From the NCBI GenBank assembly GCA_026724425.1, contig JAIUCV010000004.1, positions 8,628,001-8,692,000 on the forward strand: a stretch of DNA of 64,000 bases. Direction: 5' to 3'. The position numbers and the translations under genes were made by a program. Source of the DNA: Erythrophleum ivorense (taxonomy: Eukaryota; Streptophyta; Magnoliopsida; Fabales; Fabaceae). Below are positions 38,401 to 49,010 of this stretch, in pieces (the stretch's first letter is position 1; each line of letters opens with the position of its first letter). The notes beneath the pieces were generated by a model. The model had not been told where the DNA came from. It made no database searches and saw only the letters and a program-made list of their open reading frames with translations.

Positions 38401-38540
38401 AAATTCTTCCATTCTGCTAAGACTACAGCATTTCCCTATAAAAAGATGATAAACAGTCTTACTCATTTCCTCTACCATATTTTGGACATCATTTGCTCTA
38501 CAACAATTATGTTACCTACCTCTTTAACATTATAAAATTT
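35470..38540 (-). pseudogene. Ulp1/C48 protease-like ORF with DUF1985-type N-terminal region, broken
   Basis: Reading the minus strand from about 38540, a DUF1985-like region (about 38230-37600) contains IGTRCSS, then MGFSPSGQPIPDTLEG, RRDFKRAFLLFALGTFLC, an interrupted stop (TGG to TAG at 37723) and SEFVLSNLVKEM. A charged linker follows (37180-36794, with KRRKTPNAPS-like and EKEHLRRSMRQ stretches). A Ulp1 catalytic remnant comes next, near 36130-36060: HW...LDPYACILYIIDSL with the His and Asp positions. C-terminal pieces reach about 35470 (EELDAFHVQLMWDLVKHPLN). I could not place the catalytic Cys. Ulp1 proteases remove SUMO; in Kaonashi MULEs the role is unknown. Stops and frameshifts make it a pseudogene, and it faces the transposase gene. 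Confidence 0.75.
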
Positions 38541-38609
38541 TTCTTTATTTTTCCTATAAAATTCATTATAGGTTCTATACTCACCCTCCACTAAAAGTTC
38601 ATACATTCA

Positions 38610-39140
38610 TTAGTACCAAGTTTAGTTCTGTAGCCCATTACTACCTGGTTTATGTGTGTTACTATTGCACTTAAGGACATATACTACCATGTTTAAGGAA
38701 TTCACATATAGGCCTCCCACTAGTAGGTTTAGTGATGTTGCTACTTGATTTTAAGATGTTTACAACTAGGTTTTATGGACTATGCTTTGCTATTGAGTTT
38801 TAGCCATGTGATTACTAAGTTGTGTCTTACTACTCCATTTATGTAAATTTACCTAGGACCATGCAGAACTTTTACTACCACATTTATGGATGTTACTCTT
38901 ATGCTTAAAGATATTTACTACCATGTTGTAGGGACTATATTTTATTATTGACTTTTAGGTGCTTTACCTTCAAGTTTAGTTGTGTTATTACTATATTTCA
39001 GCAAACTTACCACCATATTTTGGGATTTCACATAGCATACTTATAGTTTTAAAACTCTTACTCCCAGGTTTAGGGACTTTACTAATGGTTTACCGTTGAG
39101 TTTTAGACCCATTACTAGTATTACTATTGGATTATTAGAA
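38610..39140. repeat. Degenerate ttacta/ttta(a)gg repeats in the MULE, block 3
   Basis: This is the longest block, with about a dozen variant units such as ttactaccatgtttaagga, ttactaccacatttatgga and gctacttgattttaagatg. It lies about 580-1200 bases inside the right terminus. Confidence 0.65.
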
Positions 39141-39718
39141 CTTATGCCAAAACTTATCCTAAAATGCAAAACTTATCCCAAATTCAAGTTTAAATAAATC
39201 AACAATATCTAATACACAATAGCATTCACCCAAAGCCAACAAGAATTTCATATCCACAAGTCTAAATCTAGAGCCTCATCATTCACTGCCTAAATTCCTT
39301 TCATTAACAATACCATGATATATTTCCACAAGTGATGTAAAACCATGTATATACTAGCATTTTAGAAGGAATGAATGTGCAAATCTTATGACCTATCGAA
39401 TGATAAGGAGAGGTGCTACTTACTGTTGTTGCTTACATATTTACGAGCATAGGAGAACCTGTTGAAGGCTAGCTCTGGCATGCATCATTTAAATCGTTGA
39501 AGGATGCCTATCCAGTGAGAAACCGTTTAAAGATTTTCAATAACCAGTTGTAGGAGAAACCGTCCAAGGATTTTTAGTTACCAATTACAAGAGAAACGAT
39601 TGAATGCTAGGCAATGGAGGGCCAAGAAGGAAGCAAATAGTGTTTGGAGGGCAAATAGTGTTTTGGATTTGTTTTGATAAGAATGACTTATTTTACAGAG
39701 AAGGTCATTCTTGTCGTT

Positions 39719-39810
39719 CAAATTTCCTTTGGTCTTGAAGAGTAATATTCATTTTTAAGGTCCTTCATACTAATATTTGGCTAGTTTGGGTCTTCTGTTC
39801 TAATTTTCCT
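39719..39810 (-). repeat. Right terminal inverted repeat of the MULE
   Basis: It ends ...tctgttctaattttcct, whose reverse complement starts aggaaaattagaacagaag, and matches the left repeat over its full length. Confidence 0.9.
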
Positions 39811-39899
39811 TAAAAAATAATTAAAATGAACATGATACATATAATGATATTAACTCTTAAAAAATTTATTGTAGGAACAATTAATATTAGTCAAATTGA

Positions 39900-40101
39900 C
39901 TTTCCTAGAATTTTTCATTAAATAAAAAAAAGCATATCCACTTGCTTTTGTTTGATATCAATTTGTCATTGAATGAGTCATATTCTTGTCATACTCTAAG
40001 CATTGTTTCATTTACATTTAATTCAAATTTTAAAGCATATAAATTTTCTCTACTCAGAGCACATGTTGTTGCGTGAGAATACATTAATTGACTCCACAGG
40101 T
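39900..40101 (+). repeat. TNL 5'-flank block fragment left of the Athila-like element
   Basis: The text from cacttgcttttgtttgatat through gcattgtttcat, aaagcatataaattttc and attgactccacaggt matches 53905-54050 in order, without the MULE. It is cut at its right end by the Gypsy element. Confidence 0.7.
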
Positions 40102-41243
40102 TGATGGGTGTCGAAACCACCAAAAATAAATTCCTACTCTAAAAATAATATTTCTTGCAAATAGGGTGAGTAGAGTCGTACTCCACAGGGATTAGCAAAA
40201 TTATTCAATCCAAAAATAGTAAAATAAAATAAGGGGGATTTTTCTTGATAAAGAAAATTAAAAATAAATAAATTCAGAAAATATTTTTGATAGAGAAAAC
40301 TTTAATGCAAACAACTCCCAACCAATGTTTATTTCAGATCTAGCTAAACCAATTTGATCATTGAGTACCCAAAAGGTAAAAAAAATAATTTCTCTTCTAA
40401 AATAAACTAGTTATGAATATCAACAAACTCTGATATTCTGCTCTTCCTTAAGAATATTTAAAAGGAACAAACTCTCCAATTAAACCTCATTCATAAATCA
40501 ATCTTAAATAAGCTCTTGGAATTTAAACCTTGAATAGTATTAAGAAAAAGAAAAATAACCAATCACCGTTCAACAATACATAAGCTTGTATATTTAAAAC
40601 GGAAGAAATATTTTTTCAACACACAAAGACAATTTTAATTTATCAAAAGTATTGAATTGCTACTTTACCGAATCAAATGAACAATTACGGATTCAAAAAA
40701 AATTCAGATAGCAATAATTACTCAGCTAAAATTAGGTACTAATTAAATTAACTGAATAATAATATCAAAATAATAGAAAATATTTTGATATTCAAGAAAA
40801 GAAACAATTAAATTAAACCTCTCATAAATTATTCAGAGTCAGACCTCAATAACCTTGACTAGGAAACAAAAAGATTAGCCATTCATGGCTTTAAAACACT
40901 TAAACAATTTTCCTCAGAAATTTTGAGAAGATGAAAAAAAAATGGAAAAAGAATATAGAGAAAATAACGAAGGAGAGAAGCCTTTGATCTTTGTCTCCTT
41001 TTCTGGTTCTTCACCCTTCCTTTAATAAACTTCTTTCGTGTGAATCTGAGTAAATCTGTACTAAAAAAAATCTATGTAAATCTCTCTCGATAACTTTTCC
41101 ATTATAAATATCATCTTATCTGATTCTGTAGATAAACATGAGAGAAGATATAAGATCAATTAAATAGATATAGACTATCTATAAATTATATTAGTTAAAA
41201 TCTCAAAATTACAACCATTTTAGTAATTAAAATATATTTATCA
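40102..41243 (-). repeat. 3' LTR of the Athila-like element
   Basis: It matches 47494-48637 from tgatgggtg to atatttatca. By element orientation this is the downstream LTR, and it carries the same actccacaggga motif near its + strand start (40174-40185). Confidence 0.92.
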
Positions 41244-42385
41244 AATTTTTCCACACTTAAATCGTTGCTTGTCCTCGAGCAACTATACTAGAATTAGAGG
41301 CCTTAGCACAATGAGATGGTGCTACTTCCTATATTCTCCATTTTTTTAACAAAAAGCTATTATAAATAAATGCAAGAGTTATTCAATCAAGAAAAATTGT
41401 AGTTCAACTTTCACCCGTTCATCACTATAATCATCAGGTAACTCTAGTGTGTGTGTGCGTGTGTCTAAAATATGACCACTGTTAACAATTTTATGAGCAT
41501 GAAGGCTGAAAATTACCATATTTATCTAAGAATTTACTAAGTCTCAATCAACCATGCATACACATAAATGACACAATAGAGATCATTAGAGTCCTTTAAT
41601 TTAGCTTCCCTCACACTTTTAATTTTGCTTTATTTATTAAGGGGGTAATTTTATTTATTTATTTTTTTTAGCCTCTTTCCTGGGCCTTTATGGTCTCTTT
41701 TGATGCGAGTGTCGACATTGGTGATGAAAACCCTTGGTTACTTAAGCTTACATAACTTGACTGGTACCAAGATGCTTTGCACACTCATAGCTTTTATTGC
41801 ACTATTTAAGTATAGCTTAAGCCAGCAGAGTGCAATTGGCTCTCTTTTTTTTTTGAATCATATCATAACTCTAAGGATGTGCATGCCAAAAAAATGATTC
41901 AGGCATATAAATTCAAAAATAAATATATAATAAACTGCCCTCCTTACTCAATGACTTGTTTGCATATCACATAATTAGACAATTGTACTTAGTTTAAATT
42001 CTTAGGTCATGCTCATAACTTATGGGTTAATTACTTTACTACTCAAATTCAAAATTGAATAGCTTAAAAATTTATAAGTAACAACTAAATCATTAAAATA
42101 GGAGAATAATGAGAAATAGCAAAAAAAAAAAAATTCCTCTAACTTAGTATAGTAGCATGTATATGTATAGCTATAAACCCTTCCCCCACACTTAAAATCA
42201 GCACTATCCTTAGTGTTGCAGGCATATATATAAATGTAAAGAGAAGAAGGAACTAAAACTTCCCTAATTTATGAATAGCTTTATTGCAATGAGGGGGTCC
42301 TTGAGTTCCTTATATATTTAAAATGTATAAGGTTATTGAAATAAAAAATTCAAATTTTATTATGGTGGGTTGCCCCTCAGAAGCG
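41244..42385 (-). other. Noncoding 3' region of the Athila-like element with two polypurine-tract-like sites
   Basis: No ORF with recognisable similarity lies between the end of integrase and the 3' LTR. On the minus strand, taagtgtggaaaaatt abuts the LTR (41244-41259). A stronger relative, taagtgtgggggaa, stands at about 42185-42198. Athila-type elements often have a noncoding or env-like stretch here; no env remnant is evident. Confidence 0.55.
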
Positions 42386-42389
42386 CCTC

Positions 42390-43694
42390 TATTTAAAGTC
42401 TATGGCCAGACAAAATGCCTTGTTGCCTAATCTTTATAAGTTGGGAGTTGCAACTCAATTACATCTAAGTTGCTTACTTGAAATCCTTCATAGTAAGGTT
42501 TTAGATGATGTCCATTAGCCTTAAATATTTTATTAGTGTGAAAGCTTTGGATTTCAACTGCACCATAAGAAAATACTTTTGTGACAACAAAGGGTCCAAC
42601 CCATCAGGATCTCAATTTTTCAGGAAATAACTTGAGTCTAGAGTGAAATAAGAGAACTTTTTAACCCACCTCAAAACATTTTCTAGAAATATTTTTATCA
42701 TGATAAAGATTGGTCTTTTCTTTATATATTCTAGAATTTTCATAGGCTTCATTTCTTATTTCATCAAGTTCCTGCAACTGTAATTTCCTATGTTCACTTA
42801 CCTCATCCATATTCATATTACACTGTTTAATAGCCTAATAGGCTTTATGCTCCAATTCTACTAGAAGGTGACATGGCTTACCCAAGATTAAGCGATATGG
42901 AGACATACCAATAGGAGTTTTATGTGCAGTTCTATATGCCCAAAAAGCGTCATTTAGTCATGTGCTCTAATCTTTCTCATTTGGATTGACCATTTTTTCA
43001 AGAATCAATTTAATCTCCCTATTTGACACCTCTGCTTGACCACTTGTTTGTGGATGGTAGGCTGTTGAGATTCTATGAGTCACATTATATTTCTTCAACA
43101 AGCTTTCAATTATACGGTTGCAGAAATGGATGCCTCTATCACTAATGATAGCTCTAGGTACTCCATACTTGGTAAAAATATGACTCTTGACAAAACTAAC
43201 AACAGTTTTAGCATTATTAGATCTGGTGGCTTTTGCTTTCACCCATTTTGAAACATAATTCACAGCTAAAAGGATGTAGTAATTACCAAAAGAAGATGGA
43301 AAAGCCCCATAAAATCGATTCCCCATACATCAAAGATCTCACATACCAAAATTGGGTTCAATGGCATTTCTCTATGACCTAAACTTCCACTCCTTTGGCA
43401 ATTATCACATGCTTTACAAAACAAATATGAGTCACGAAACAAATTTGGCCAATATAATCCACATTCCAACACTTTTCGAGCAGTTCTTTTTGGGCCAAAA
43501 TGTCCACCACATGCATATGAATGACAAAATTCTAAAATGGATGGGATTTCATTTTCAGAAATGCCCCTTCGAATTATTTGGTCAGAACAATGTTTCCATA
43601 AGTAAGGATTATCCCATATATAATATTTAGACTCACTTTTGATTTTATTTTTTTGAGCCTTAGTCAAGTCAAACGGGAATGTTCCAGCAACCAA
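42390..43694 (-). pseudogene. Integrase, Gypsy pol fragment
   Basis: The minus strand shows the zinc-binding H-H-C-C region (CHSYACGGHFGPKRTARKV, then CKACDNCQRSG) and a catalytic core with DVWGIDFMG, IISDRGIHFCN and HPQTSGQAEVSNREIK, holding the D,D,E residues. C-terminal pieces extend to about 42390 (PIGMSPYRLILGKPCHL, GPFVVTKV). The core is split by a frameshift near 43320 and by a stop after NPNEKD at 42964. The enzyme would insert the DNA copy into the genome; this copy cannot. Confidence 0.88.
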
Positions 43695-43736
43695 ATAATT
43701 TACTATATCAGCATACCAAGGTATTGAAATTTTAAC

Positions 43737-45486
43737 CTAAAAAAGATATTCATCTGGAAATGCATCTTGAATTGGTTCAGGCTTCTCATTGAGCACCAAT
43801 CGACTTAAGTTATCTGTAACTGAGTTTTCTGTGCCCTTTTTGTCTCGAATCTCTAAGTCAAATTCTTGTAATAACAGAATCCACCTTATCAAGTAGGGTT
43901 TAGCCTCTTTTTTACTGAGTAAATACTTTAGAGCTGCATGATCTGAAAACACAACTTTAGTGCACAATAAATATGATCTAAATTTTTCTAAAGCAAATAC
44001 TATAGCAAATAACTCCTTATTTGTGGTAGAATAATTTCTTTGAGCACTATCAAGAGTCCTCAAGGCATAATATATAACATGGACATTCTTTTCGATCTTT
44101 TAACTAAGTACTACTCCTACTGCATAATTGCTAGCATCACATATAATTTCAAAAGGATACTCTAGTTTAGCAGTTGAATAATAGGAGCTGAAGTCAATAA
44201 CTCTTTTAATTAGTCAAACGCCTTTTTGCAACTTTCATCAAAATCAAAAGGGATATCTTTTTGCAACAACTTACAGAGAGGGTGAGAGATCTTAGAAAAA
44301 TCCTTTATAAACCGTTGATAAAAGCTTGCATGACCAAGGAAAGAACGAATTTCTCGCACTGATGTAGGGTAAGATAAGGATCTAATTAAATCAATTTTGG
44401 ACTTATCAACCTCTATTCCCCTTGAAGACACTATGTGGCCTAATATTAACCCTTGATCTACCATAAAATGGCATTTTTCATAATTAAGCACCAAATTAGT
44501 TTTAATACATTATTTTAGCACTTTAATTAGATTTCCCAAACAATCATCAAATGAATTACCATAGATAGTAAAATCATCCATGAATTCTACATAGTATGAA
44601 AAAATACTGACCATAAATCTCTGAAACGTCGCTGGAGCATTATATAGGCCAAATGATATTTGACGGTAAGTAAAGGTATTAAAGAGGCACGTGAATGTTG
44701 TTTTCTCTTGATCTTTAGGTGCCACTAGAATTTGATTAAATTCTGAAAAACCATCTAAACAACAATAGTGAGAAAGACCAGCTAATCTTTCAAGCATTTG
44801 ATCAATAAAAGGTAATGGAAAGTGATCTTTTCTAGTTAAAGCATTTAGCTTCCTATAATCTATACAGACTCTCCATCCATTTTGCACATGAGTTAGAACT
44901 AACTCGCCATTATCATTTTCAACTACTGTGCAGCAGTCTTTTTAGGTACTACTTAAATTGGGCTTACCCATTTATTATTAGAAATTGGAAAGATCATATC
45001 AGCATCAAGTAGCTTCAAAATTTCCTTTTTGACTACTTCCATCATTGGTGGGTTAAGACGACATTAAGCTTCTCTTGAAGGTTTATAGCCTTCTTTTAAT
45101 AGTATACGGTGCATACACATAGAAGGGCTTATACCTTTTATATATGTTATCGTCCACCTAATTTCTTCTTTATACTCCCTGAGGACTCTAACTAACTTTT
45201 CATTCTCTAAGGAAGTTAGTTTGTTGGAAATTATCACTGGTAAGGTTTGGTTATCGCCCAAATATGCATATGTTAAATGACTTGGTAGTTCCTTCAATTC
45301 TAGTTTGGGTGCTTGGAAAATAGATGGAAGTAGCTTGTTGTGAGATGAGAGAAGATCAATATAAGAAATATTATACCTGACATTCTTCAATGTCTCTAAT
45401 ATAAAAACAGATTCCCTCAACTCTTCATCAATAGCACATTTATCTTCAAGAGATTCTAGCTTCTTATGATCAAAGTTAACTTGCAC
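43737..45486 (-). pseudogene. Reverse transcriptase and RNase H, Gypsy pol fragment
   Basis: In minus-strand order: a linker (45486-45064), then RT with GWRVCIDYRKLNALTRKDHF, PLPFIDQMLERLAG, a degraded active site reading FMDDF instead of Y-x-DD, and GHIVSSRGIEVDK. RNase H (44063-43737) follows with STTNKELFAIVFALEKFRSYLL and SDHAALKYLL. Frame changes near 44890, 44500 and 44200 and scattered stops disable it. Confidence 0.9.
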
Positions 45487-45567
45487 TAATTTTGCACTAA
45501 AACATCTTCTAGGACTCTTTCAAGATATGTGATAGACCTATCAGCTAATTGAATAATCGCACTTGTT

Positions 45568-45800
45568 TATGTAAATGATCCCATACTCAAAAATTGATAA
45601 ATCCAATTAGGCATTATATTTATGGAAGTTCCTAAGTCTATCATTGCTCTTTCAATCTTTACATTGCCTATTTTGCAAGGGATGATAAACACACTTGGGT
45701 CTTTGCAATTTGGGGGTAATTTCTTTTGAATTACAGCAGATACATTTTCTCCCACATAGATTTTTTCATTACCATTCAATTTTCTTTTATTTGTGCACAA
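45568..45800 (-). pseudogene. Aspartic protease, Gypsy pol fragment
   Basis: The sequence KLPPNCKDPSVFIIPCKIGN followed by AMIDLGTSINIMP matches the Athila-style protease, where the catalytic Asp is in a D-L-G-[AT]-S motif. It is interrupted on both sides by stops. Confidence 0.85.
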
Positions 45801-46104
45801 TTATTTAAGAAATTTTGCATACCTAGGTAATTGTTTAATAGCATCAAGAAGAGGAATGTTAATTTGCACCTTTATGAAAATATCGAGAATCTCTTTTGGA
45901 ATTTGCCAATCTGCTTGGGAATGGAGGAGGAGTGACTAGTTGTTACTTGGCTTGGGATGGCTCTAAATTTTCTTGTGGTAGCTTAATTTCCTTTTCTAAC
46001 TCTTCATCTTCAGCATGCTTTGGAGCTTTCTTTTCAGGCTCTTTCAACTTCTTGCCATTTCTCAAAGTTATAACACTAACATTTTGTTTTGGATTCAACT
46101 AAGG

Positions 46105-47434
46105 CTGAGAGGGTAACCTACCAAAATTCTTAGTTTTTAACTTTCCTAAATTTATGGCTAATTGCCCCACTTGATTCTCTAAGTTGAGTATACTAGACTT
46201 GGTTTCTTGTTGAAATTTTTGCATGTTAGTAGCTAAAGCAGAAACTATTTGGTCTAAAGACATACCCGACTTAGGAGGAAGAGGTTGACAGTTTGACTGT
46301 TGGAATACAAGAGCCTGTTGCCTTGGTTGATAGTTTAGCTGTTAGAAATTGTTGAGTTTTTGTCCATAACTAAGATTTGGATGGAGTGGCATAAGGATCA
46401 TATTTCCTTTAGAATTGACCTTGGAATCCTCTTACAGCATTGGCTTGTTCATCCTCCTGAAGAGTTAGGCACATATCTGTAGGGTGGCCAATATTTAAGC
46501 AAACCTCATAAGCCTTGACCTGTTGATGATTCCCTACAACCATTTTCTGAATAAGAGAGGTTAGTTTATCAAGCCTGTATTCAATAGAATTAATACTTAC
46601 CTCGTTTACCTTTTTTGTGGGAGGATCGTCACGAGTTCCAAACTGTTCAGTATTGGCAGCAACTTTAGTAATCAATTCTTTGGCTCGTTCTATTGTCTTA
46701 TCCACTAATGCTCTACCACTAGAGGGATCTATCATATTTCTATCACTCTATAACAGTCCTTTATAAAAATATTGAATCAATAAATGGTCTGGTATTTGGT
46801 GATATGGACAGCTTGCACAGAGTTAATTGAATCTCTCCCAATACTCATAAAGAGTCTTTCCATTGTATTCACGAATCCTACAAATATCTTTTCTAATTGT
46901 TGTGGCTCTAGAAGCTGGGAAATTTTTTTCAAGAAACAACTTTCTCAATTGGTCCCAAGTCATAATTGACCCCGGTGGGAGATAATCTAGCCAATCTTTT
47001 GCGTTGTCTGTCAGTGAAAATGGAAAAGCTCGCAATTTGATTTGCTCTTCACTTACTCCTTGTGGTTTCATGATAGAGTAGACAACGTGGAATTCTTTTA
47101 CATGCTTATAGGGGTCTTCACTTGCAAAACCATGAAAGGTAGGTAGTAAATGAATTAAACCAGATTTTAGTTCAAAACTTACCTCTACATTTGGAAATTA
47201 TATGCACAGGGGCTGTTTGTTCACATCAGAATTGGCCATCCTTCTCAGAGTTTGTTCTGCTTCAGCCATGATTTCAGGTTCCCTGAATAATTCAGATAAA
47301 TCGACTACAAAATCACTGTTAGAATTAGATGAAGAAAAAGCCTTTCGTTGCTTTGTCTCCCTTCTTAGCCTTTGAGCTGTCTTCTCTATCTCAGAATCAA
47401 AGATTAAGTCACTTGTGCGAGAAGAACAAGGCAT
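46105..47434 (-). pseudogene. gag of the Athila-like element
   Basis: It starts at a minus-strand ATG near 47434 and passes through a stop near 47198. The conserved capsid part follows (47071-46823: LRAFPFSLTDNAKDWLDYLP, then TWDQLRKLFLEKNFPA), then 46735-46409 with a zinc-knuckle-like C-x2-C...GHPTDMC. Gag packages the RNA into particles. It is broken by at least three stops. Confidence 0.87.
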
Positions 47435-47470
47435 AAAACAAAAAGAAAAGGGATTAAACAATGACACCAA

Positions 47471-47488
47471 TCCCCGGCAACAGCGCCA
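47471..47488 (-). other. Primer-binding site, tRNA-Asp type
   Basis: On the minus strand this reads TGGCGCTGTTGCCGGGGA, five bases inside the 5' LTR. It fits the 3' end of plant tRNA-Asp apart from one transition. Confidence 0.85.
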
Positions 47489-47493
47489 AAATT

Positions 47494-48637
47494 TGATGGG
47501 TGCCAAAACTACCAAAAATAAATTCCTACTCTAAAAGTAATATTTCTTGCAAATAGAGTGAGTAGGGTCGTACTCCACAGGGACTAGCCAAATTATTCAA
47601 CCCAAAAATAGTAAAATAAAATAAGAGGGATTTTTCTTGATAAAGAAAATTAAAAATAAATAAATTCAGAAAATATTTTTGATAGAGAAAACTTTAATGC
47701 AAACAACTCCGAACTAAGGTTTATTTCAGATCTGACTCAACTACTTTGATCATTGAGTACCCAAAAGGTAAAAAAATAATTTCTCTTCTAAAATAAACTG
47801 GTTATGAACATCAACAAGTTCTGATGTTCTGTTCTTCCTTAAGAATATTTAAAAGGAATAAACTCTCTAATAAAACCTTATTCATAAATCAATCCCAAAT
47901 AAGCTCTTGGAATTTAAACCTTGAATAGCATTAAGAAAAAGAAAAGCAACCAATTATCGTTCAACAATACATAAGCTCGTATATTTAAAATAGAAGAAAT
48001 ATTTTCTTCAACACAAAAAGACAATTTTAATTCATCAAAGGTATTGAATTGCTACTTTACCGAATTAAATGAATAATTATGAATTTAAAAAAAATTCGGA
48101 TAGTAATAATTACTCAGCTAAAATAAGGTACCAATTAAATTAATTGAATAATAATATCATAATAATAGAAAATATTTCAATATTCAAGAAAAGAAACAAT
48201 TAAATCAAACCTCTCACAAATTATTCAGAGTCATACCTCAATAACCTTGACTAGGAAATAAAGAGATTAGCCACTCATGGCTTTGAAACACTCAAAGAAT
48301 TTTCCTCAGAAATTTTGAAAAGATAGAAAAAAATAGAAAAAAAAAAACGCAGAGAAAATAACAAAGGAGAGAAGCCTCTGATCTCTGTCTCCTTTTCTGG
48401 TTTTTCACCCTTCCTTTTATAAACTTCCTTCGTGTGAATCTGAGTAAATCTGTACTAAAAAAAATTTGTGTAAATCTCTCTCAATAGTTTTTCTACGATA
48501 AACATCATCTTATCTGATCCTGTAGATAAACATGAGAGAAGATATAAGATCAATTAAATAGATATAGACTATCTATAAATTATATTAGTTAAAATCTTAA
48601 AATCACAACCATTTAAGTAATTAAAATATATTTATCA
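47494..48637 (-). repeat. 5' LTR of the Athila-like element
   Basis: TG...CA ends, colinear with 40102-41243. It is the upstream LTR because it adjoins the primer-binding site. Confidence 0.92.
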
Positions 48638-48642
48638 CATGT

Positions 48643-49010
48643 CACTCAATTAAAATAAGACCAACTATGTACCTAACCCATCAAAATGCATATAACAAAT
48701 AGTTTCTTTTTTTTTTTAGTGCTTTGTTCGACAAAGTCATGTATGATGATGTACCTAACCTATCAAGATGCATATAACAAGTAGTTTCATTTTTCTTAGT
48801 GCTTTGTTTTAAACAGTCATGTATGATGATGAGATTCAATCTCAATACACATGATTCCAACAAGTAAAAAGTTATCGACTTGTTTTTATTTAATATTGAT
48901 TGGTTGTAGGATGAGTCACTTCTGTGTCCTTAGCATTGATTAATTCAAATTCTTTGATTATTTATACAGTTTACATTAGTTTTAAATAGTCTATATTTTA
49001 TTATTTTTAT
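48643..49010 (+). repeat. TNL 5'-flank block fragment right of the Athila-like element, with an 82-bp tandem pair
   Basis: The text attaaaataagacc through ttccaacaagtaaaaagtta and ggttgtaggatgagt matches 53672-53950. Within it, 48669-48750 is repeated at 48751-48830 (gtacctaacc...gtatgatgat). It overlaps in content with 39900-40101 on the other side of the retroelement. Confidence 0.72.

Larger units (their letters stand above)
24759..39810. mobile_element. Mutator-like element (MULE), 15 kb, Ulp1-carrying type
   Basis: The element is bounded by a perfect 9-bp target duplication, TAAAAAATA, at 24750-24758 and 39811-39819. Terminal inverted repeats of about 92 bases match at roughly 83% by eye. 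Inside, left to right: a decayed MURA-like transposase on the + strand (25478-30605, split by a solo LTR), a captured HSP70-like fragment on + (33832-34610), and an Ulp1/DUF1985-type ORF on the minus strand (38540-35470), with degenerate repeat blocks between. Plant MULEs carrying a Ulp1-like protease opposite the transposase are known as Kaonashi. Without the inserted LTR the element is about 12.3 kb. Every ORF is broken, so it is not autonomous now. Confidence 0.9.
40102..48637 (-). mobile_element. Athila-like Ty3/Gypsy LTR retrotransposon, degenerate
   Basis: Two LTRs of about 1.14 kb (40102-41243 and 47494-48637) share TGATGGGTG...TTATCA ends and look about 93% identical. The internal region is on the minus strand: primer-binding site, gag, protease, RT, RNase H, integrase, then a noncoding stretch. 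The flanking CAGGT (40097-40101) and CATGT (48638-48642) could be a target duplication with one change, but the flanks on the two sides are overlapping copies of one repeat, so this is uncertain. The tRNA-Asp-type primer site and the gag and protease sequence suggest the Athila lineage. Multiple stops and shifts show it is dead. Confidence 0.92.
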
